Shown here piece after piece: positions 9,461 through 19,238 of a stretch of 64,000 nucleotides of DNA; position 1 is the first letter of the stretch, and each line of letters begins with the position of its first letter. A program made the translations under genes and the position numbers. This DNA comes from JBPOFM01 sp051252455 (GTDB taxonomy: Bacteria > Bacteroidota > Bacteroidia > Flavobacteriales > Flavobacteriaceae), in assembly GCA_051252455.1 (NCBI GenBank), contig JBPOFM010000005.1, positions 186,001 through 250,000 of the forward strand. Direction: 5' to 3'. The notes below the pieces were generated by a model. That model was not told where the DNA came from and searched no databases. It was given only the letters and a program-made list of their open reading frames with translations.

Positions 9461-10582
9461 ATGAAATTAAAAATTTGGCTTTCATCACCACATATGAGTG
9501 GTTTTGAGCAACCTTACATTCAAGAAGCATTTGACTCCAATTGGGTCGCGCCGTTAGGTCCTAATGTTACTAATTTCGAAAAAGACCTTGAAGGGTACCT
9601 TGAAGATAGTAGCCATGTTGCAGCATTGAGCTCCGGCACTTCAGCACTCCATTTATCGCTTATATTACTTGGTGTCACACACGGTGATGAGGTCATTTGT
9701 CAAAGTAAAACATTTTCGGCTTCTGCAAATCCTATCGTGTATCTGGGTGCCAAACCCGTGTTTGTGGATAGCGAAAGGGAAACATGGAACTTATGCCCCA
9801 TTCAACTTGAAATAGCTATCAAAGATAGAATTGCAAAAGGAAACACACCTAAAGCAATCATAGCAGTGCATCTATACGGCATGCCCTATAAAGTACATGA
9901 AATAAATGAAGTCGCTGCAACATATAATATTCCCGTTATTGAAGACAGCGCCGAATCATTGGGAAGTGAATACAAAGGTAGGAAATGCGGGACTTTCGGC
10001 GAATTTTCAATTTTGTCATTTAACGGAAATAAGATCATTACAACTTCTGGTGGTGGCGCATTGGTTACCAAATCATTAGACGCAAAATCAAGAGCAGTCT
10101 TCTTGGCAACTCAAGCTCGAGATCATGCACCTCATTACTTACATTCTCATATAGGATACAATTATAGAATGTCAAATATTTTAGCGGGTATCGGTCGTGG
10201 ACAGATGACCATCTTGGATAGCCATGTTGCAAAAAGACGTGCAAATCATGAGTTTTATTCAAATGCGCTAAAAAACAATGATAATATTGTATTTTTACAG
10301 GAACCAAACGGTTATAAATCAAACCGTTGGTTGACATGTATATTATTGAAGTCCAAATCTATGAGAGAAGATTTAAGATTAGCTTTGGAAAAAGAAAACA
10401 TTGAATCAAGACCTTTATGGAAACCAATGCATCAACAACCAGTTTTTAAGGATGCTCCTAGTTATTTAAATGGTGTTTCAGATGAATTATTTGAAAAAGG
10501 ACTTTGTTTGCCTAGTGGATCAAACTTATCAGAAATTGAATTAAATAGAGTTTTAGACGCTATTAATAATTTTTTTAATTAA
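9461..10582 (+). CDS. DegT/DnrJ/EryC1/StrS sugar aminotransferase (PglE-like)
   Basis: This is a PLP-dependent nucleotide-sugar aminotransferase of 373 residues from the ATG at 9461. A longer frame from a TTG at 9422 adds 13 residues that do not look like the family. The N-terminus IWLSSPHMSGFEQPYIQEAF is typical of UDP-4-keto-6-deoxy-GlcNAc aminotransferases. The PLP-binding lysine is K191 in SFNGNKIITTSGGG, and the ring-stacking region is VIEDSAESLGSEYKG. It would aminate C4 of the 4-keto sugar made by the dehydratase encoded next. The following gene begins at the last base of its stop codon (TAATG). It starts the second forward operon of the locus. Confidence 0.93.
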   Translation: MKLKIWLSSPHMSGFEQPYIQEAFDSNWVAPLGPNVTNFEKDLEGYLEDSSHVAALSSGTSALHLSLILLGVTHGDEVICQSKTFSASANPIVYLGAKPVFVDSERETWNLCPIQLEIAIKDRIAKGNTPKAIIAVHLYGMPYKVHEINEVAATYNIPVIEDSAESLGSEYKGRKCGTFGEFSILSFNGNKIITTSGGGALVTKSLDAKSRAVFLATQARDHAPHYLHSHIGYNYRMSNILAGIGRGQMTILDSHVAKRRANHEFYSNALKNNDNIVFLQEPNGYKSNRWLTCILLKSKSMREDLRLALEKENIESRPLWKPMHQQPVFKDAPSYLNGVSDELFEKGLCLPSGSNLSEIELNRVLDAINNFFN

Positions 10583-12474
10583 TGATCAATAAACTATTGC
10601 ATAGGATTTCTCATCGTTATGCTTCAAAATGGCTCATTTTGTTGTTAGACTTATGCATCGTCGTTTTTACTTTTTTCTTCGCATATATTATTAGATTTAA
10701 TTTTCAAATTGATTTTGATGTCAATGAATTATTAAATCAATTACCTTATGTTTTTTTTGCTGCACTTATTAGTTTTTTAATGGTTGGCTCCCACAAAGGA
10801 GTAGTAAGATTTACCGGTTTCAAAGATGTTGTTAATATCATTATTGGTGTAAACATTCTAGCCACCATTCTTATCATCTCTACATTTTTGAGTAGACAAC
10901 TGGAGTTTGACACCTATTATAACATTCCTGGATCAATAATATATATCCATCTATTATTGAACATTTTATTTTTGATTGGGTTTAAATTTTTTATTAAATC
11001 GCTGTATAATAATTTGACTCAAGATTTTAAATCTTTGAAAAACGTTCTTATTTATGGCGCTGGTAGTTCAGGAATTATAACCTATGACGCTATCAATAAT
11101 GATCTTGCAAGTAATTCTGTAGTTGTCGGCTTTATTGATGACAACGAGCAGAAAATTGGAAAAAAAATCAATTTATTAACGGTTTTTGATTTCGACAAAA
11201 TCACACCTGGATTTATTGAAAAACATCAGGTTGAAGAGGTCATTATTTCAATTCAGACCATCGAATCCTCTCGCCTACTCGAAATTACTCGAAAATTGTT
11301 TAGCGCTGGTTTGAAAGTTAAGATCGTTCCACCTGTTAAACATTGGATTGATGGCGATTTGAGCGTGGTACAAATCAAGGATGTCAAAATTGAAGATTTA
11401 TTAGGTAGAGAACCTATATCAATCGCCAATCCTGAAATGATTGATGAGTATGAGAATAAAATTATATTTATTACCGGTGCCGCGGGATCAATCGGTAGTG
11501 AAATAGCACGTAAAATTGCGCAATACAACTATAAAAAATTGATCCTCATAGATTCTGCCGAATCCGCACTTTATAATATTGAACAAGAATTTATTCAAAA
11601 CGGACTCTCTAATTTCGTTGCTGTTGTGGCAGATATTAGAGACACTAATAGAATGGAGCAACTATTTGATCAATATAAACCAAAATTAGTCTTTCATGCT
11701 GCAGCCTATAAGCATGTGCCGCTAATGGAGAGCAATCCTTATGAGGCTGTAAGGGTGAATATTATTGGCACAAAAAACATTTCCGATTTGTCCGTAAAAC
11801 ATGGAGTGAACAAATTTGTGTTTATTTCTACGGATAAAGCTGTCAACCCGACAAATGTTATGGGGGCAACTAAAAGAGTGGCAGAATTATATGCCAACTG
11901 TCTTCAAGTGAGAGGAAATACAAAATTTATCACAACTAGATTTGGCAATGTGTTGGGATCAAATGGCTCTGTCATTCCCTTATTTAAAAAACAAATCGAT
12001 TTAGGCGGTCCTCTCACAGTGACACACAAAGAGATCACTAGATATTTCATGACCATATCGGAAGCCTGTCAATTGGTGCTCGAAGCAGCAACAATGGGTA
12101 ATGGTGGGGAAATATTCGTATTCGATATGGGTAAATCGGTTAAAATATACGACTTGGCCATCAATATGATTATTCTGTCCGGTTTACGCTTTCCAGAAGA
12201 TATTGATATAAAAATTACTGGCTTACGTCCTGGAGAGAAAATTTATGAGGAACTTTTGGCCGATGGTGAAAATACGCGTCCAACCTATAATGAGAAAATC
12301 ATGATTGCTCGTACCAAAAAATTGGATGTTTCAGATATAGAACTAAAAATAGAAAACCTATGTTTAATCAATAATAAGATGCAAAATCTGGAAATTGTTT
12401 CTATACTAAAAGATCTTATTCCCGAATATCAATCCAATAATTCCACTTATGAGGTATTGGATATAAAAAAATAA
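10582..12474 (+). CDS. membrane-bound nucleotide-sugar 4,6-dehydratase (CapD/PglF/WbpM family)
   Basis: This 630-residue protein has about four N-terminal membrane helices (residues 20-140), a first nucleotide-binding domain with YGAGSSG near residue 160, and a catalytic SDR domain with ITGAAGSIGSE near residue 297. The active-site block is STDKAVNPTNVMGATK (about residues 415-430), with Met instead of Tyr before the xxxK lysine. This is a known hallmark of PglF/CapD dehydratases, where Thr-Asp-Lys does the chemistry. It should convert UDP-GlcNAc to the 4-keto-6-deoxy sugar used by the adjacent aminotransferase. It is followed by the export genes, so sugar synthesis and export share an operon. 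Confidence 0.94.
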   Translation: MINKLLHRISHRYASKWLILLLDLCIVVFTFFFAYIIRFNFQIDFDVNELLNQLPYVFFAALISFLMVGSHKGVVRFTGFKDVVNIIIGVNILATILIISTFLSRQLEFDTYYNIPGSIIYIHLLLNILFLIGFKFFIKSLYNNLTQDFKSLKNVLIYGAGSSGIITYDAINNDLASNSVVVGFIDDNEQKIGKKINLLTVFDFDKITPGFIEKHQVEEVIISIQTIESSRLLEITRKLFSAGLKVKIVPPVKHWIDGDLSVVQIKDVKIEDLLGREPISIANPEMIDEYENKIIFITGAAGSIGSEIARKIAQYNYKKLILIDSAESALYNIEQEFIQNGLSNFVAVVADIRDTNRMEQLFDQYKPKLVFHAAAYKHVPLMESNPYEAVRVNIIGTKNISDLSVKHGVNKFVFISTDKAVNPTNVMGATKRVAELYANCLQVRGNTKFITTRFGNVLGSNGSVIPLFKKQIDLGGPLTVTHKEITRYFMTISEACQLVLEAATMGNGGEIFVFDMGKSVKIYDLAINMIILSGLRFPEDIDIKITGLRPGEKIYEELLADGENTRPTYNEKIMIARTKKLDVSDIELKIENLCLINNKMQNLEIVSILKDLIPEYQSNNSTYEVLDIKK

Positions 12475-12503
12475 AACAATTAAGAATAAATAATAATTAC
12501 TAT

Positions 12504-13298
12504 ATGAACCTAAAACTCACCGCCAAAAACTTTTTATTTAAGATTTCATTGATGTCAATGATTGTGCTATCATCGTGCGCCACAAGACAAGAAATGGCTT
12601 ATTTTCAAGATGGTCCTATGCTAACTGCGGAAGTTAACAATATGAATACAGAAATTGTATACCAAGCTAATGACCTTATAACGATAGACATCAATGGAGC
12701 TGATCCTGAAACCGTACAGCCATTCAGATTGCCTCCAGTTACATTTGAGCAAAATACGTCAGTGTTAAATGTACAAGGAACTTTAAGGGTTCAGGCCTAT
12801 CTAATTGATGTTGATGGAAATATTGATTTCCCGACTTTGGGTACTTTAAAAATAGCTGGCATGACCAGAACTCAAACCGTAGCATTTTTCAAAGAAAAAT
12901 TAGCAGACTATATTAAAGACCCGATTATCAATATACGTTTGGCAAATTTCAGCATTTCTGTATTGGGTGAAGTCAATAAGCCAGGTGTTTACCAAGTGCA
13001 AGATGAACGAATTTCATTAAGTGAAGCCTTAGGATTGGCAGGAGATTTGACAATTAACGGAAAACGGGAGAATATCTTCTTAATACGTGAGGTAGATGGA
13101 CAAAAACGATTCGCAAAATTGGATTTGACCTCTGTAAACATTGTTAATTCTCCATTATATTATTTGGTGCAAAACGACGTTATCTATGTAGAACCTAATA
13201 CTGCAAAAATTCGGTCTTCAACATTTAATCCAAACACAGCAATAGTAATTTCTGCAATTTCAACCTTGGCAACAATTGCCGCTATTTTAATAAGATAA
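12504..13298 (+). CDS. Wza-like polysaccharide export lipoprotein
   Basis: This is an outer-membrane polysaccharide export protein of 264 residues. The N-terminal signal ends in the lipobox LSSC (Cys near residue 26). The Poly_export domain starts with YQANDLITIDI, and an SLBB-type beta-grasp segment follows (ISVLGEVNKPGVYQV). The C-terminus has a single hydrophobic helix (AIVISAISTLATIAAILIR), as in Wza-type proteins where it forms the outer-membrane pore. The Wzc-like gene 28 bases downstream is the expected partner, together spanning the periplasm. Confidence 0.94.
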   Translation: MNLKLTAKNFLFKISLMSMIVLSSCATRQEMAYFQDGPMLTAEVNNMNTEIVYQANDLITIDINGADPETVQPFRLPPVTFEQNTSVLNVQGTLRVQAYLIDVDGNIDFPTLGTLKIAGMTRTQTVAFFKEKLADYIKDPIINIRLANFSISVLGEVNKPGVYQVQDERISLSEALGLAGDLTINGKRENIFLIREVDGQKRFAKLDLTSVNIVNSPLYYLVQNDVIYVEPNTAKIRSSTFNPNTAIVISAISTLATIAAILIR

Positions 13299-13326
13299 TT
13301 TAATACCTAAAGGACATTCATCAAGC

Positions 13327-15675
13327 ATGATTCAAAAATCAACAGATAACAAAGAAACAATTATAAACATCTTTGAAGTTTATCTATCGAAGTGGAAATT
13401 TATCCTCTTTTTTCTAATAGCTGCCATTGCAATTGCCTTTGTCAAAATTAGGTATAGCACTTATATTTATCAGGCGAATGCTACCATTAAGCTTAAGCAA
13501 GATGAAAACTCTAAAAAGCTTCCAGAAATTTCTGCATTGCAGAATTATGGCATTTTCGCTAATGACAACTCTAAAGTAATTGATGAAGTCGAGGTTCTTA
13601 AATCACGTTCAATCATCGGAGAAGTTGTGAAAGATCTAAAATTGAACATTCAATATTATGTGAGTGGTCAAGTTAAGGAGGTTGAAATTTATGAGAATCC
13701 TCCTTTAAATATAAATTTCTTTGCCAGTGATTCCATCATAAATAATTACAATCAATCTCTATACGTCAAAATCATATCAGAGACCCAATTTGAACTGGCC
13801 AAAAAGAACAATAATAAAATTTTGGAGTTTGACAAAGGTGAAGTAACTACACACAACTTTGGAGATAAAATCAAGGCCGGCTTTGGAGATGTAGTGATCA
13901 CTCCCAACCCAGGAACTTATGGTTCTGAAATTGGATCGTACGTGCAGATCAAAATCATACCATTGCATTCGATGGTGGAAAGTTATTTAGGTAAGATAAA
14001 AATAGACATGTCCAAAGAGTCTAATGTCATTAAATTATCCGTTAGTGAAGAAATCAAGGAAAAAGCGCGACTCGTTCTCGATAAACTGATCGAAAAATAT
14101 AATAATGATGTCATCAAAGATAAGGAGGAAGTCATAAAAATTACTTCAGATTTCATCACAAATAGGCTTGATGTAGTCTCAAATGAATTGGAGCAAGTAG
14201 ATTTCACTGCTGAAACCTTACAAAAGAATAATCGATTGACCGCATTGTCATCTCAATCAAATATCTATTTAGAAAGTGAAAGAGCAAATGAGACGAAAAT
14301 AATTCAGACTGCGAACCAATTGCAGCTGGTTGATTATATGAAAGATCATTTGACTGACCATAACAAAGCTTCCGATTTACTTCCCGCTGATGTTGGTATT
14401 GCAGATAATTCTGTGTCCCAACTGACAAAAAATCATAATGATTTGGTGCTGCAGCGTAACCGATTGTTGAAAAACTCTAGTGAAAAGAATCCGACGATTA
14501 TTAATCTGGATAATCAAATTAATGCATTGAAGGAAAACCTGAATCAAAGTTTAGGTAACATTAAAACGGCCAATAATATCACGTTAAATTCCCTCAACAA
14601 GGAAGATGCACGTATCAGTGGCCAGATTTACATGGCTCCTGGAAAGGAACGCCAGTTCAGAGATATCAAACGCCAGCAAGACATCAAAGAGTCTCTATAT
14701 TTATATTTACTTCAGAAAAGAGAGGAGACCGCTATTTCACTTGGTATGTCATCATCAAATGCTAAAATTATAGATGCAGCCTACACGTTTAACACTCCCG
14801 TATCACCAAACACAAAAATCATATATCTTGCGGCAATGTTAATAGGCTTATTTATTCCAGTATCATTGATTTATGTAAGAGATTTAATGGATACGAAGAT
14901 TTACACCAAAGATGATTTGGCGAAATATGTTTCCGCTCCTTATATAGGCGATATTCCCAGATCAAGCGCCAGAACCCGCTTAATTAGTAAAGTAGACTAT
15001 TCTCCCAAAGCGGAAGCCTTCCGTATCATCAGAACAAATGCTGATTTCTTGATGCAAGGTATTGATACAAGATGTAAAACTATTTTTGTAACATCCACAA
15101 CGAGTCAGGAAGGAAAATCACATACATCTGTCAACATCGCATCTTCGTTTTCATTTTCCAATAAACGTGTCTTGTTGATAGAAACTGATATTCGTGTACC
15201 GAGAGTGAATGACTATCTAAATATCGAAAGTAAAATAGGATTAACTGATTTTATTTCAGACAAATCTTTGAGTATTGATGATGTCACCACGAAACTTGAA
15301 GACAACCCGTATTTACATGTCATACCTTCTGGTACCATCCCGCCAAATCCCGCTGAATTACTTATGAGCGAACGCGTCAAATATCTTTTTGAAAATGTGA
15401 AAGAAGATTATGACTACGTTATTGTAGACACTGCAGCTGTTGGATTGGTCACAGACACCCTACTGATTAGCAAATATGCTGATATGTTTTTATATGTGGT
15501 GAGTGCCAACAATATTGATAAACGTCAACTACATATCGCACAAACGATGTATACCGAGAAACGTTTGCCAAACATGGTAGTACTTCTTAATGGGACTGAA
15601 CACAAAAAAGGTTATGGCTATGGTTACGGTGCAGAACCACAAAAAAAGAAAAGTTGGTTTAAAAAGAAAAAATAA
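13327..15675 (+). CDS. Wzc-like polysaccharide co-polymerase and tyrosine autokinase
   Basis: This is a 782-residue fusion of a Wzz-type chain-length domain and a BY-kinase. The first membrane helix lies near residues 24-42 and the second near 498-518, bracketing a long periplasmic coiled-coil region. The cytoplasmic kinase has Walker A TSTTSQEGKS (K597), Walker A' LLIETDIRVPR (Glu replaces the usual first Asp) and Walker B YVIVDTAAVG. The C-terminal tail has a short Tyr/Gly cluster (GYGYGYG), the expected autophosphorylation site, then a Lys-rich end. It controls chain length and export of the polymer with the Wza-like protein. It is the last gene of the surface-polysaccharide locus. Confidence 0.95.
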   Translation: MIQKSTDNKETIINIFEVYLSKWKFILFFLIAAIAIAFVKIRYSTYIYQANATIKLKQDENSKKLPEISALQNYGIFANDNSKVIDEVEVLKSRSIIGEVVKDLKLNIQYYVSGQVKEVEIYENPPLNINFFASDSIINNYNQSLYVKIISETQFELAKKNNNKILEFDKGEVTTHNFGDKIKAGFGDVVITPNPGTYGSEIGSYVQIKIIPLHSMVESYLGKIKIDMSKESNVIKLSVSEEIKEKARLVLDKLIEKYNNDVIKDKEEVIKITSDFITNRLDVVSNELEQVDFTAETLQKNNRLTALSSQSNIYLESERANETKIIQTANQLQLVDYMKDHLTDHNKASDLLPADVGIADNSVSQLTKNHNDLVLQRNRLLKNSSEKNPTIINLDNQINALKENLNQSLGNIKTANNITLNSLNKEDARISGQIYMAPGKERQFRDIKRQQDIKESLYLYLLQKREETAISLGMSSSNAKIIDAAYTFNTPVSPNTKIIYLAAMLIGLFIPVSLIYVRDLMDTKIYTKDDLAKYVSAPYIGDIPRSSARTRLISKVDYSPKAEAFRIIRTNADFLMQGIDTRCKTIFVTSTTSQEGKSHTSVNIASSFSFSNKRVLLIETDIRVPRVNDYLNIESKIGLTDFISDKSLSIDDVTTKLEDNPYLHVIPSGTIPPNPAELLMSERVKYLFENVKEDYDYVIVDTAAVGLVTDTLLISKYADMFLYVVSANNIDKRQLHIAQTMYTEKRLPNMVVLLNGTEHKKGYGYGYGAEPQKKKSWFKKKK

Positions 15676-15678
15676 AAC

Positions 15679-16851
15679 TTAAACCTTTCTCCGTTTTTTC
15701 TCCTGTTTAAGCAAATTCAATTCCCTACTTGTTTGTCCTGCAACTGAAGTGTTTTCTTCAGCACGACGAATTAAGTATGGCATTACGTCCTTCACAGGTC
15801 CAAAAGGCACGTATTTGGCAACATTGTAGCCATTTGCGGCCAGATTAAAACTAATATGGTCACTCATTCCGTATAGTTGTCCAAACCAAACTCGATTGTC
15901 GTTTTTGGCAACCTGTAATTGTTGCATTAATTCCATAGCTTGATAACAACTCTGTTCGTTATGCGTCCCAATAAACACAGAAATAATATCTAAACGGTTT
16001 AAAATATATTCTAAAGTTGAATTAAAATTGATGTCTGTTGCTTCCTTACTTACGCAGATCGGTGAAACATACCCTTTGTCTTCTGCCCTCTCTCGCTCTT
16101 TTTCCATATAAGCACCACGCACGATCTTTACACCAATAGTAAAACCATTCTGCTTGGCGCGTTCATATAATTCTTTGAGGTAGGCTAAACGATCCCAACG
16201 ATATAGCTGTAAAGTATTGTAAACAATAGGGATTTTTTGGTTATAACGCTGCATCATTTCTTCACACAAATCATCAACAGCACTTTGCATCCAACTTTCT
16301 TCTCCATCAATCAATATTTCCACATCTTTTTCTTTGGCGAGTTTGCAGACGTTGTCAAAACGCTCCACAACCCGATGCCATTCTTGGGTCTCTGCATCAG
16401 TCAGTGATTTCCCTTCCCCTATTGTTTGGTATAAATGAAAACGTCCAAAACCTGTAGGTTTGAATACGGCAATTGGCATCGCTTCCTTTTCATCAGAAAA
16501 CCTGATGATCTTCAGAGTTTTTTCCATGGCAGCATCAAAATGTGCCTCATCTTCCTTCCCTTCTACCGAAAAATCCAAAACTGAACAGACCCCTTTTGTG
16601 TACATTTTATCGATGACAGGCAGGCAGTCATCCTCATTCACACCACCACAAAAATGATCAAAAACCGTAGAACGGATTAATCCTTCTACTGGTAAATGCG
16701 CCTTTAATGCAAAATTGGTTGCAGCTGTACCAATTCGAACCAATGGCTGGTGCGATATCATTTTGAATAGGAAATAAGCTCTCTCAAGCTCTGAATCACT
16801 CTTTAAGTCAAAAGCAATTTTAGTATTGTCAAAAATTGGGTCGCTCGTCAT
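15679..16851 (-). CDS. proline dehydrogenase
   Basis: This is an FAD-dependent proline dehydrogenase of the stand-alone type, 390 residues from the Met at 16851. The frame extends to 16884, but the family usually begins near I-F-x-N-T-x-I-A-F, which favours the shorter start. The TIM-barrel features are present: FKPTGFGRF, IDGEESWMQ, VRGAYMEKER and the C-terminal YLIRRAEENTSVAGQ substrate and flavin motif. It oxidises proline to pyrroline-5-carboxylate and passes electrons to quinone. It is convergent with the wzc-like gene (3 bases apart) and divergent from aroB. The flavobacterial version is often placed next to aroB, as here. Confidence 0.95.
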   Translation of the reverse strand: MTSDPIFDNTKIAFDLKSDSELERAYFLFKMISHQPLVRIGTAATNFALKAHLPVEGLIRSTVFDHFCGGVNEDDCLPVIDKMYTKGVCSVLDFSVEGKEDEAHFDAAMEKTLKIIRFSDEKEAMPIAVFKPTGFGRFHLYQTIGEGKSLTDAETQEWHRVVERFDNVCKLAKEKDVEILIDGEESWMQSAVDDLCEEMMQRYNQKIPIVYNTLQLYRWDRLAYLKELYERAKQNGFTIGVKIVRGAYMEKERERAEDKGYVSPICVSKEATDINFNSTLEYILNRLDIISVFIGTHNEQSCYQAMELMQQLQVAKNDNRVWFGQLYGMSDHISFNLAANGYNVAKYVPFGPVKDVMPYLIRRAEENTSVAGQTSRELNLLKQEKKRRKV

Positions 16852-16944
16852 AATGGATAAATATTCGCAAAAATATGGATTCATTGGCTAATATTTGTTT
16901 AAAAACCGCTTATTTTGAGGTTCCATAATTAGACATCATAATTC

Positions 16945-18015
16945 ATGAAATCCATACAAACGCAATCTTATTCAGTTCATTTCAATGCCGAAGCCTACAG
17001 TGCATTGAACGATTATCTACATAACAATCGTTTTTCAAAGCTTTTTGTTTTGGTAGATAGCAATACGCATGAGTACTGTCTCCCCTCTTTAATGGCGCAA
17101 ATTGAAACAAATCTTACAACGGAGATTATCGAGATGGAAGCAGGTGAAGAACACAAAACAATTGAGACTTGTGTTGGTGTTTGGAATGCATTATCAGAAT
17201 TGGGAGCAGACCGCAAAAGCCTTATTATCAATCTAGGTGGTGGCGTTGTCACAGATTTGGGTGGTTTTGTTGCGAGCACTTTCAAACGCGGTTTAACTTA
17301 TATCAATGTGCCAACCTCACTCCTTGCTATGGTTGATGCGTCTGTTGGAGGGAAAAATGGTGTTGATTTGGGTGGATTGAAAAATCAAGTTGGTGTGATT
17401 AATTCTGGTGCAATGGTTGTGATTGACACGACGTTTTTAAATACACTTCCACAGAATCAATTAAAATCGGGAATGGCTGAAATGCTAAAGCACGGATTGA
17501 TTGCTGATAGAGCATACTGGAAAGTTCTTACCGATTTGTCTCAATTGACGTTAGATGATTTGGACCAGCTAATTTATGATTCCGTTATCATTAAGAAGAC
17601 TATTGTCGTAAATGATCCTTTTGAGGCCAATGAACGGAAGCATCTTAATTTTGGACATACCCTCGGCCATGCGATTGAATCATATTTTTTAAGCAATGAA
17701 CATACACCAGAATTGCTGCATGGGGAAGCCATAGCAATTGGAATGATCATGGAATGTTACATTTCCAATAAACTTCTAAACTTCCCAATGGCAGATTGTG
17801 ATGACGTAAAAGCCACGATGCTCCATCTTTTTAAGAAAGTGGAGATTCTCCCGTCTGATTATGAAGCGATTACCGAACTGTTAAAATACGACAAGAAAAA
17901 CGAACATGGAAATATCAATTTTGTCTTACTTGAAGCTATTGGGAAACCTAAAATTGACTGTTTGGTTGACAATAGCCTTATTGTTGAAGCTTTTGAATAT
18001 TATGCCATTTTATAA
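16945..18015 (+). CDS. aroB: 3-dehydroquinate synthase
   Basis: This is 3-dehydroquinate synthase, the second step of the shikimate pathway, which converts DAHP to dehydroquinate with NAD and a divalent metal. It has 356 residues, the usual length. Visible motifs are the NAD-binding NLGGGVVTDLGGF, DASVGGKNGVDLGGLKN, the metal-ligand region GMAEMLKHGLI, and the two His-containing blocks FGHTLGHAIES and LLHGEAIAIGM. It is transcribed divergently from proline dehydrogenase across a gap of about 90 bases that must contain both promoters. Confidence 0.97.
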   Translation: MKSIQTQSYSVHFNAEAYSALNDYLHNNRFSKLFVLVDSNTHEYCLPSLMAQIETNLTTEIIEMEAGEEHKTIETCVGVWNALSELGADRKSLIINLGGGVVTDLGGFVASTFKRGLTYINVPTSLLAMVDASVGGKNGVDLGGLKNQVGVINSGAMVVIDTTFLNTLPQNQLKSGMAEMLKHGLIADRAYWKVLTDLSQLTLDDLDQLIYDSVIIKKTIVVNDPFEANERKHLNFGHTLGHAIESYFLSNEHTPELLHGEAIAIGMIMECYISNKLLNFPMADCDDVKATMLHLFKKVEILPSDYEAITELLKYDKKNEHGNINFVLLEAIGKPKIDCLVDNSLIVEAFEYYAIL

Positions 18016-18056
18016 TTGTAAGATTTCTAAAAAATTGACAACTGTCCAAATTCTCA

Positions 18057-18593
18057 ATGAAAACTAAAAAAAGTGACTCCTTCTCCTTTGCCATTCTTTT
18101 TATTCTTCTCTTATGTGTTGGATGCTATTATTACAACGAATCTCAAAAAAGACTTTATAAAGGTGATGTCATTTCGAAAGAGCTAACCGTTTCTGATGTT
18201 AAACCAACGAGATCTGATTATGAAAGCACTGATGATATTGAAATTGAATTTGAAGAATATCGATATAAAACATTTAAAATTAGCTATTTAAGAATCGAAG
18301 AATCGAAAGCAAAGGAAATTCTATCTCATTTAGAATTAAACGACAAGATTATCATTGATGCTGATAAGCACTATTTTAGAAAAAAGATAAAACAAAATCC
18401 ATTTTTAGGTATAAAACCTTCAGTACTCATTTTAGGAGTACGTACATCTCAATTAGAAGAAATCCCTATTGACGATTATAATTTTGAGGTCGTCTCCCAA
18501 AACTTAATGACGAGCATCATTTCATTTTTTGGCGTGGGAATTATTGTACTTATTTGGATATACCAGTACTATAAAAATCATCAGAAAGGTTAA
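18057..18593 (+). CDS. two-helix membrane protein of unknown function
   Basis: This is a 178-residue protein I do not recognise. A hydrophobic N-terminal helix (about residues 11-26) and a C-terminal helix (about 150-170) enclose an extracytoplasmic domain rich in Glu, Lys and Ile. The C-terminal end is short and basic. It lies 41 bases after aroB on the same strand and could be cotranscribed. The first helix ends in V-G-C, which resembles but does not fully match a lipobox. No enzymatic motif is visible. Confidence 0.7.
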   Translation: MKTKKSDSFSFAILFILLLCVGCYYYNESQKRLYKGDVISKELTVSDVKPTRSDYESTDDIEIEFEEYRYKTFKISYLRIEESKAKEILSHLELNDKIIIDADKHYFRKKIKQNPFLGIKPSVLILGVRTSQLEEIPIDDYNFEVVSQNLMTSIISFFGVGIIVLIWIYQYYKNHQKG

Positions 18594-18633
18594 TTTCTCA
18601 AGTCTAAACCATTACTTCATACATTGTTTAAGC

Positions 18634-19149
18634 CTATAAATAGCGCTCTCTTATAATCTCACAATGATGGTTTTCATGACCTATCATAATAAACCCTAAT
18701 GCTCGTACAGAAATTGGACTATTACTAGCGGTCCCTAATTCGAGCAATATTTCCTCGGTAAAAGAATCAAATAATATAGTTGTCGATAATCGAACTGTTT
18801 CATATTCCTTAATCAAACTTTGAAAACTTCGCGCATTAGCATTACTATGAGGGACGTATTCGTCCTGGTCAAATCCAGGAAGTGCCGTTTTGTCTTTTCT
18901 CGCAATCCTCAATGCTCTGTAAGCAAAAATACGCTCTGTATCGATGATATGAAGAAGCACTTCCTTAACCGTCCATTTATCATCTGCATAACAATATTCA
19001 TGCTTGCTTTCAGGCAGCGCTCGCAAAAAAGAGACAACGGTTTGCGAATTAGATTTCAAGCCATCTTTGAGTTCCAAACCATTGGTTTTTCCAATATATG
19101 TTTGATAATATGGATTGTATTCGTGCGTATTTAGATCTTTATAATTCAT
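18634..19149 (-). CDS. DinB-family protein
   Basis: This is a 171-residue DinB-superfamily four-helix protein (YfiT/DinB type). The likely metal ligands are the His in VLLHIIDTERIFAYR and the pair in GHENHHCEI near the C-terminus, which is the usual H-(x)n-H-xxx-H layout. Family members act as metal-dependent transferases for thiols or as damage-inducible proteins; the substrate here is unknown. It sits alone between an unknown membrane protein on the other strand and the Lrp-type regulator terminator. The conserved R-x-L-R-I-A-R-x-D block matches the DinB_2 subgroup. Confidence 0.85.
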   Translation of the reverse strand: MNYKDLNTHEYNPYYQTYIGKTNGLELKDGLKSNSQTVVSFLRALPESKHEYCYADDKWTVKEVLLHIIDTERIFAYRALRIARKDKTALPGFDQDEYVPHSNANARSFQSLIKEYETVRLSTTILFDSFTEEILLELGTASNSPISVRALGFIMIGHENHHCEIIRERYL

Positions 19150-19184
19150 GCGAATTAATTGGTTTTTTACTCATTTAAAGGTAC

Positions 19185-19219
19185 TAAAAAACCCTTTGCC
19201 AAAGGATGACAAAGGGTTT
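19185..19219 (-). terminator. rho-independent terminator of the Lrp-type gene
   Basis: On the minus strand a 10-base stem (AAACCCTTTG pairing with CAAAGGGTTT, positions 19189-19219) is followed directly by a run of T. It lies about 20 bases after the stop of the Lrp/AsnC gene and before the DinB-like gene, separating the two. Confidence 0.8.
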
Positions 19220-19238
19220 ATATATATTCAAATGCTCT

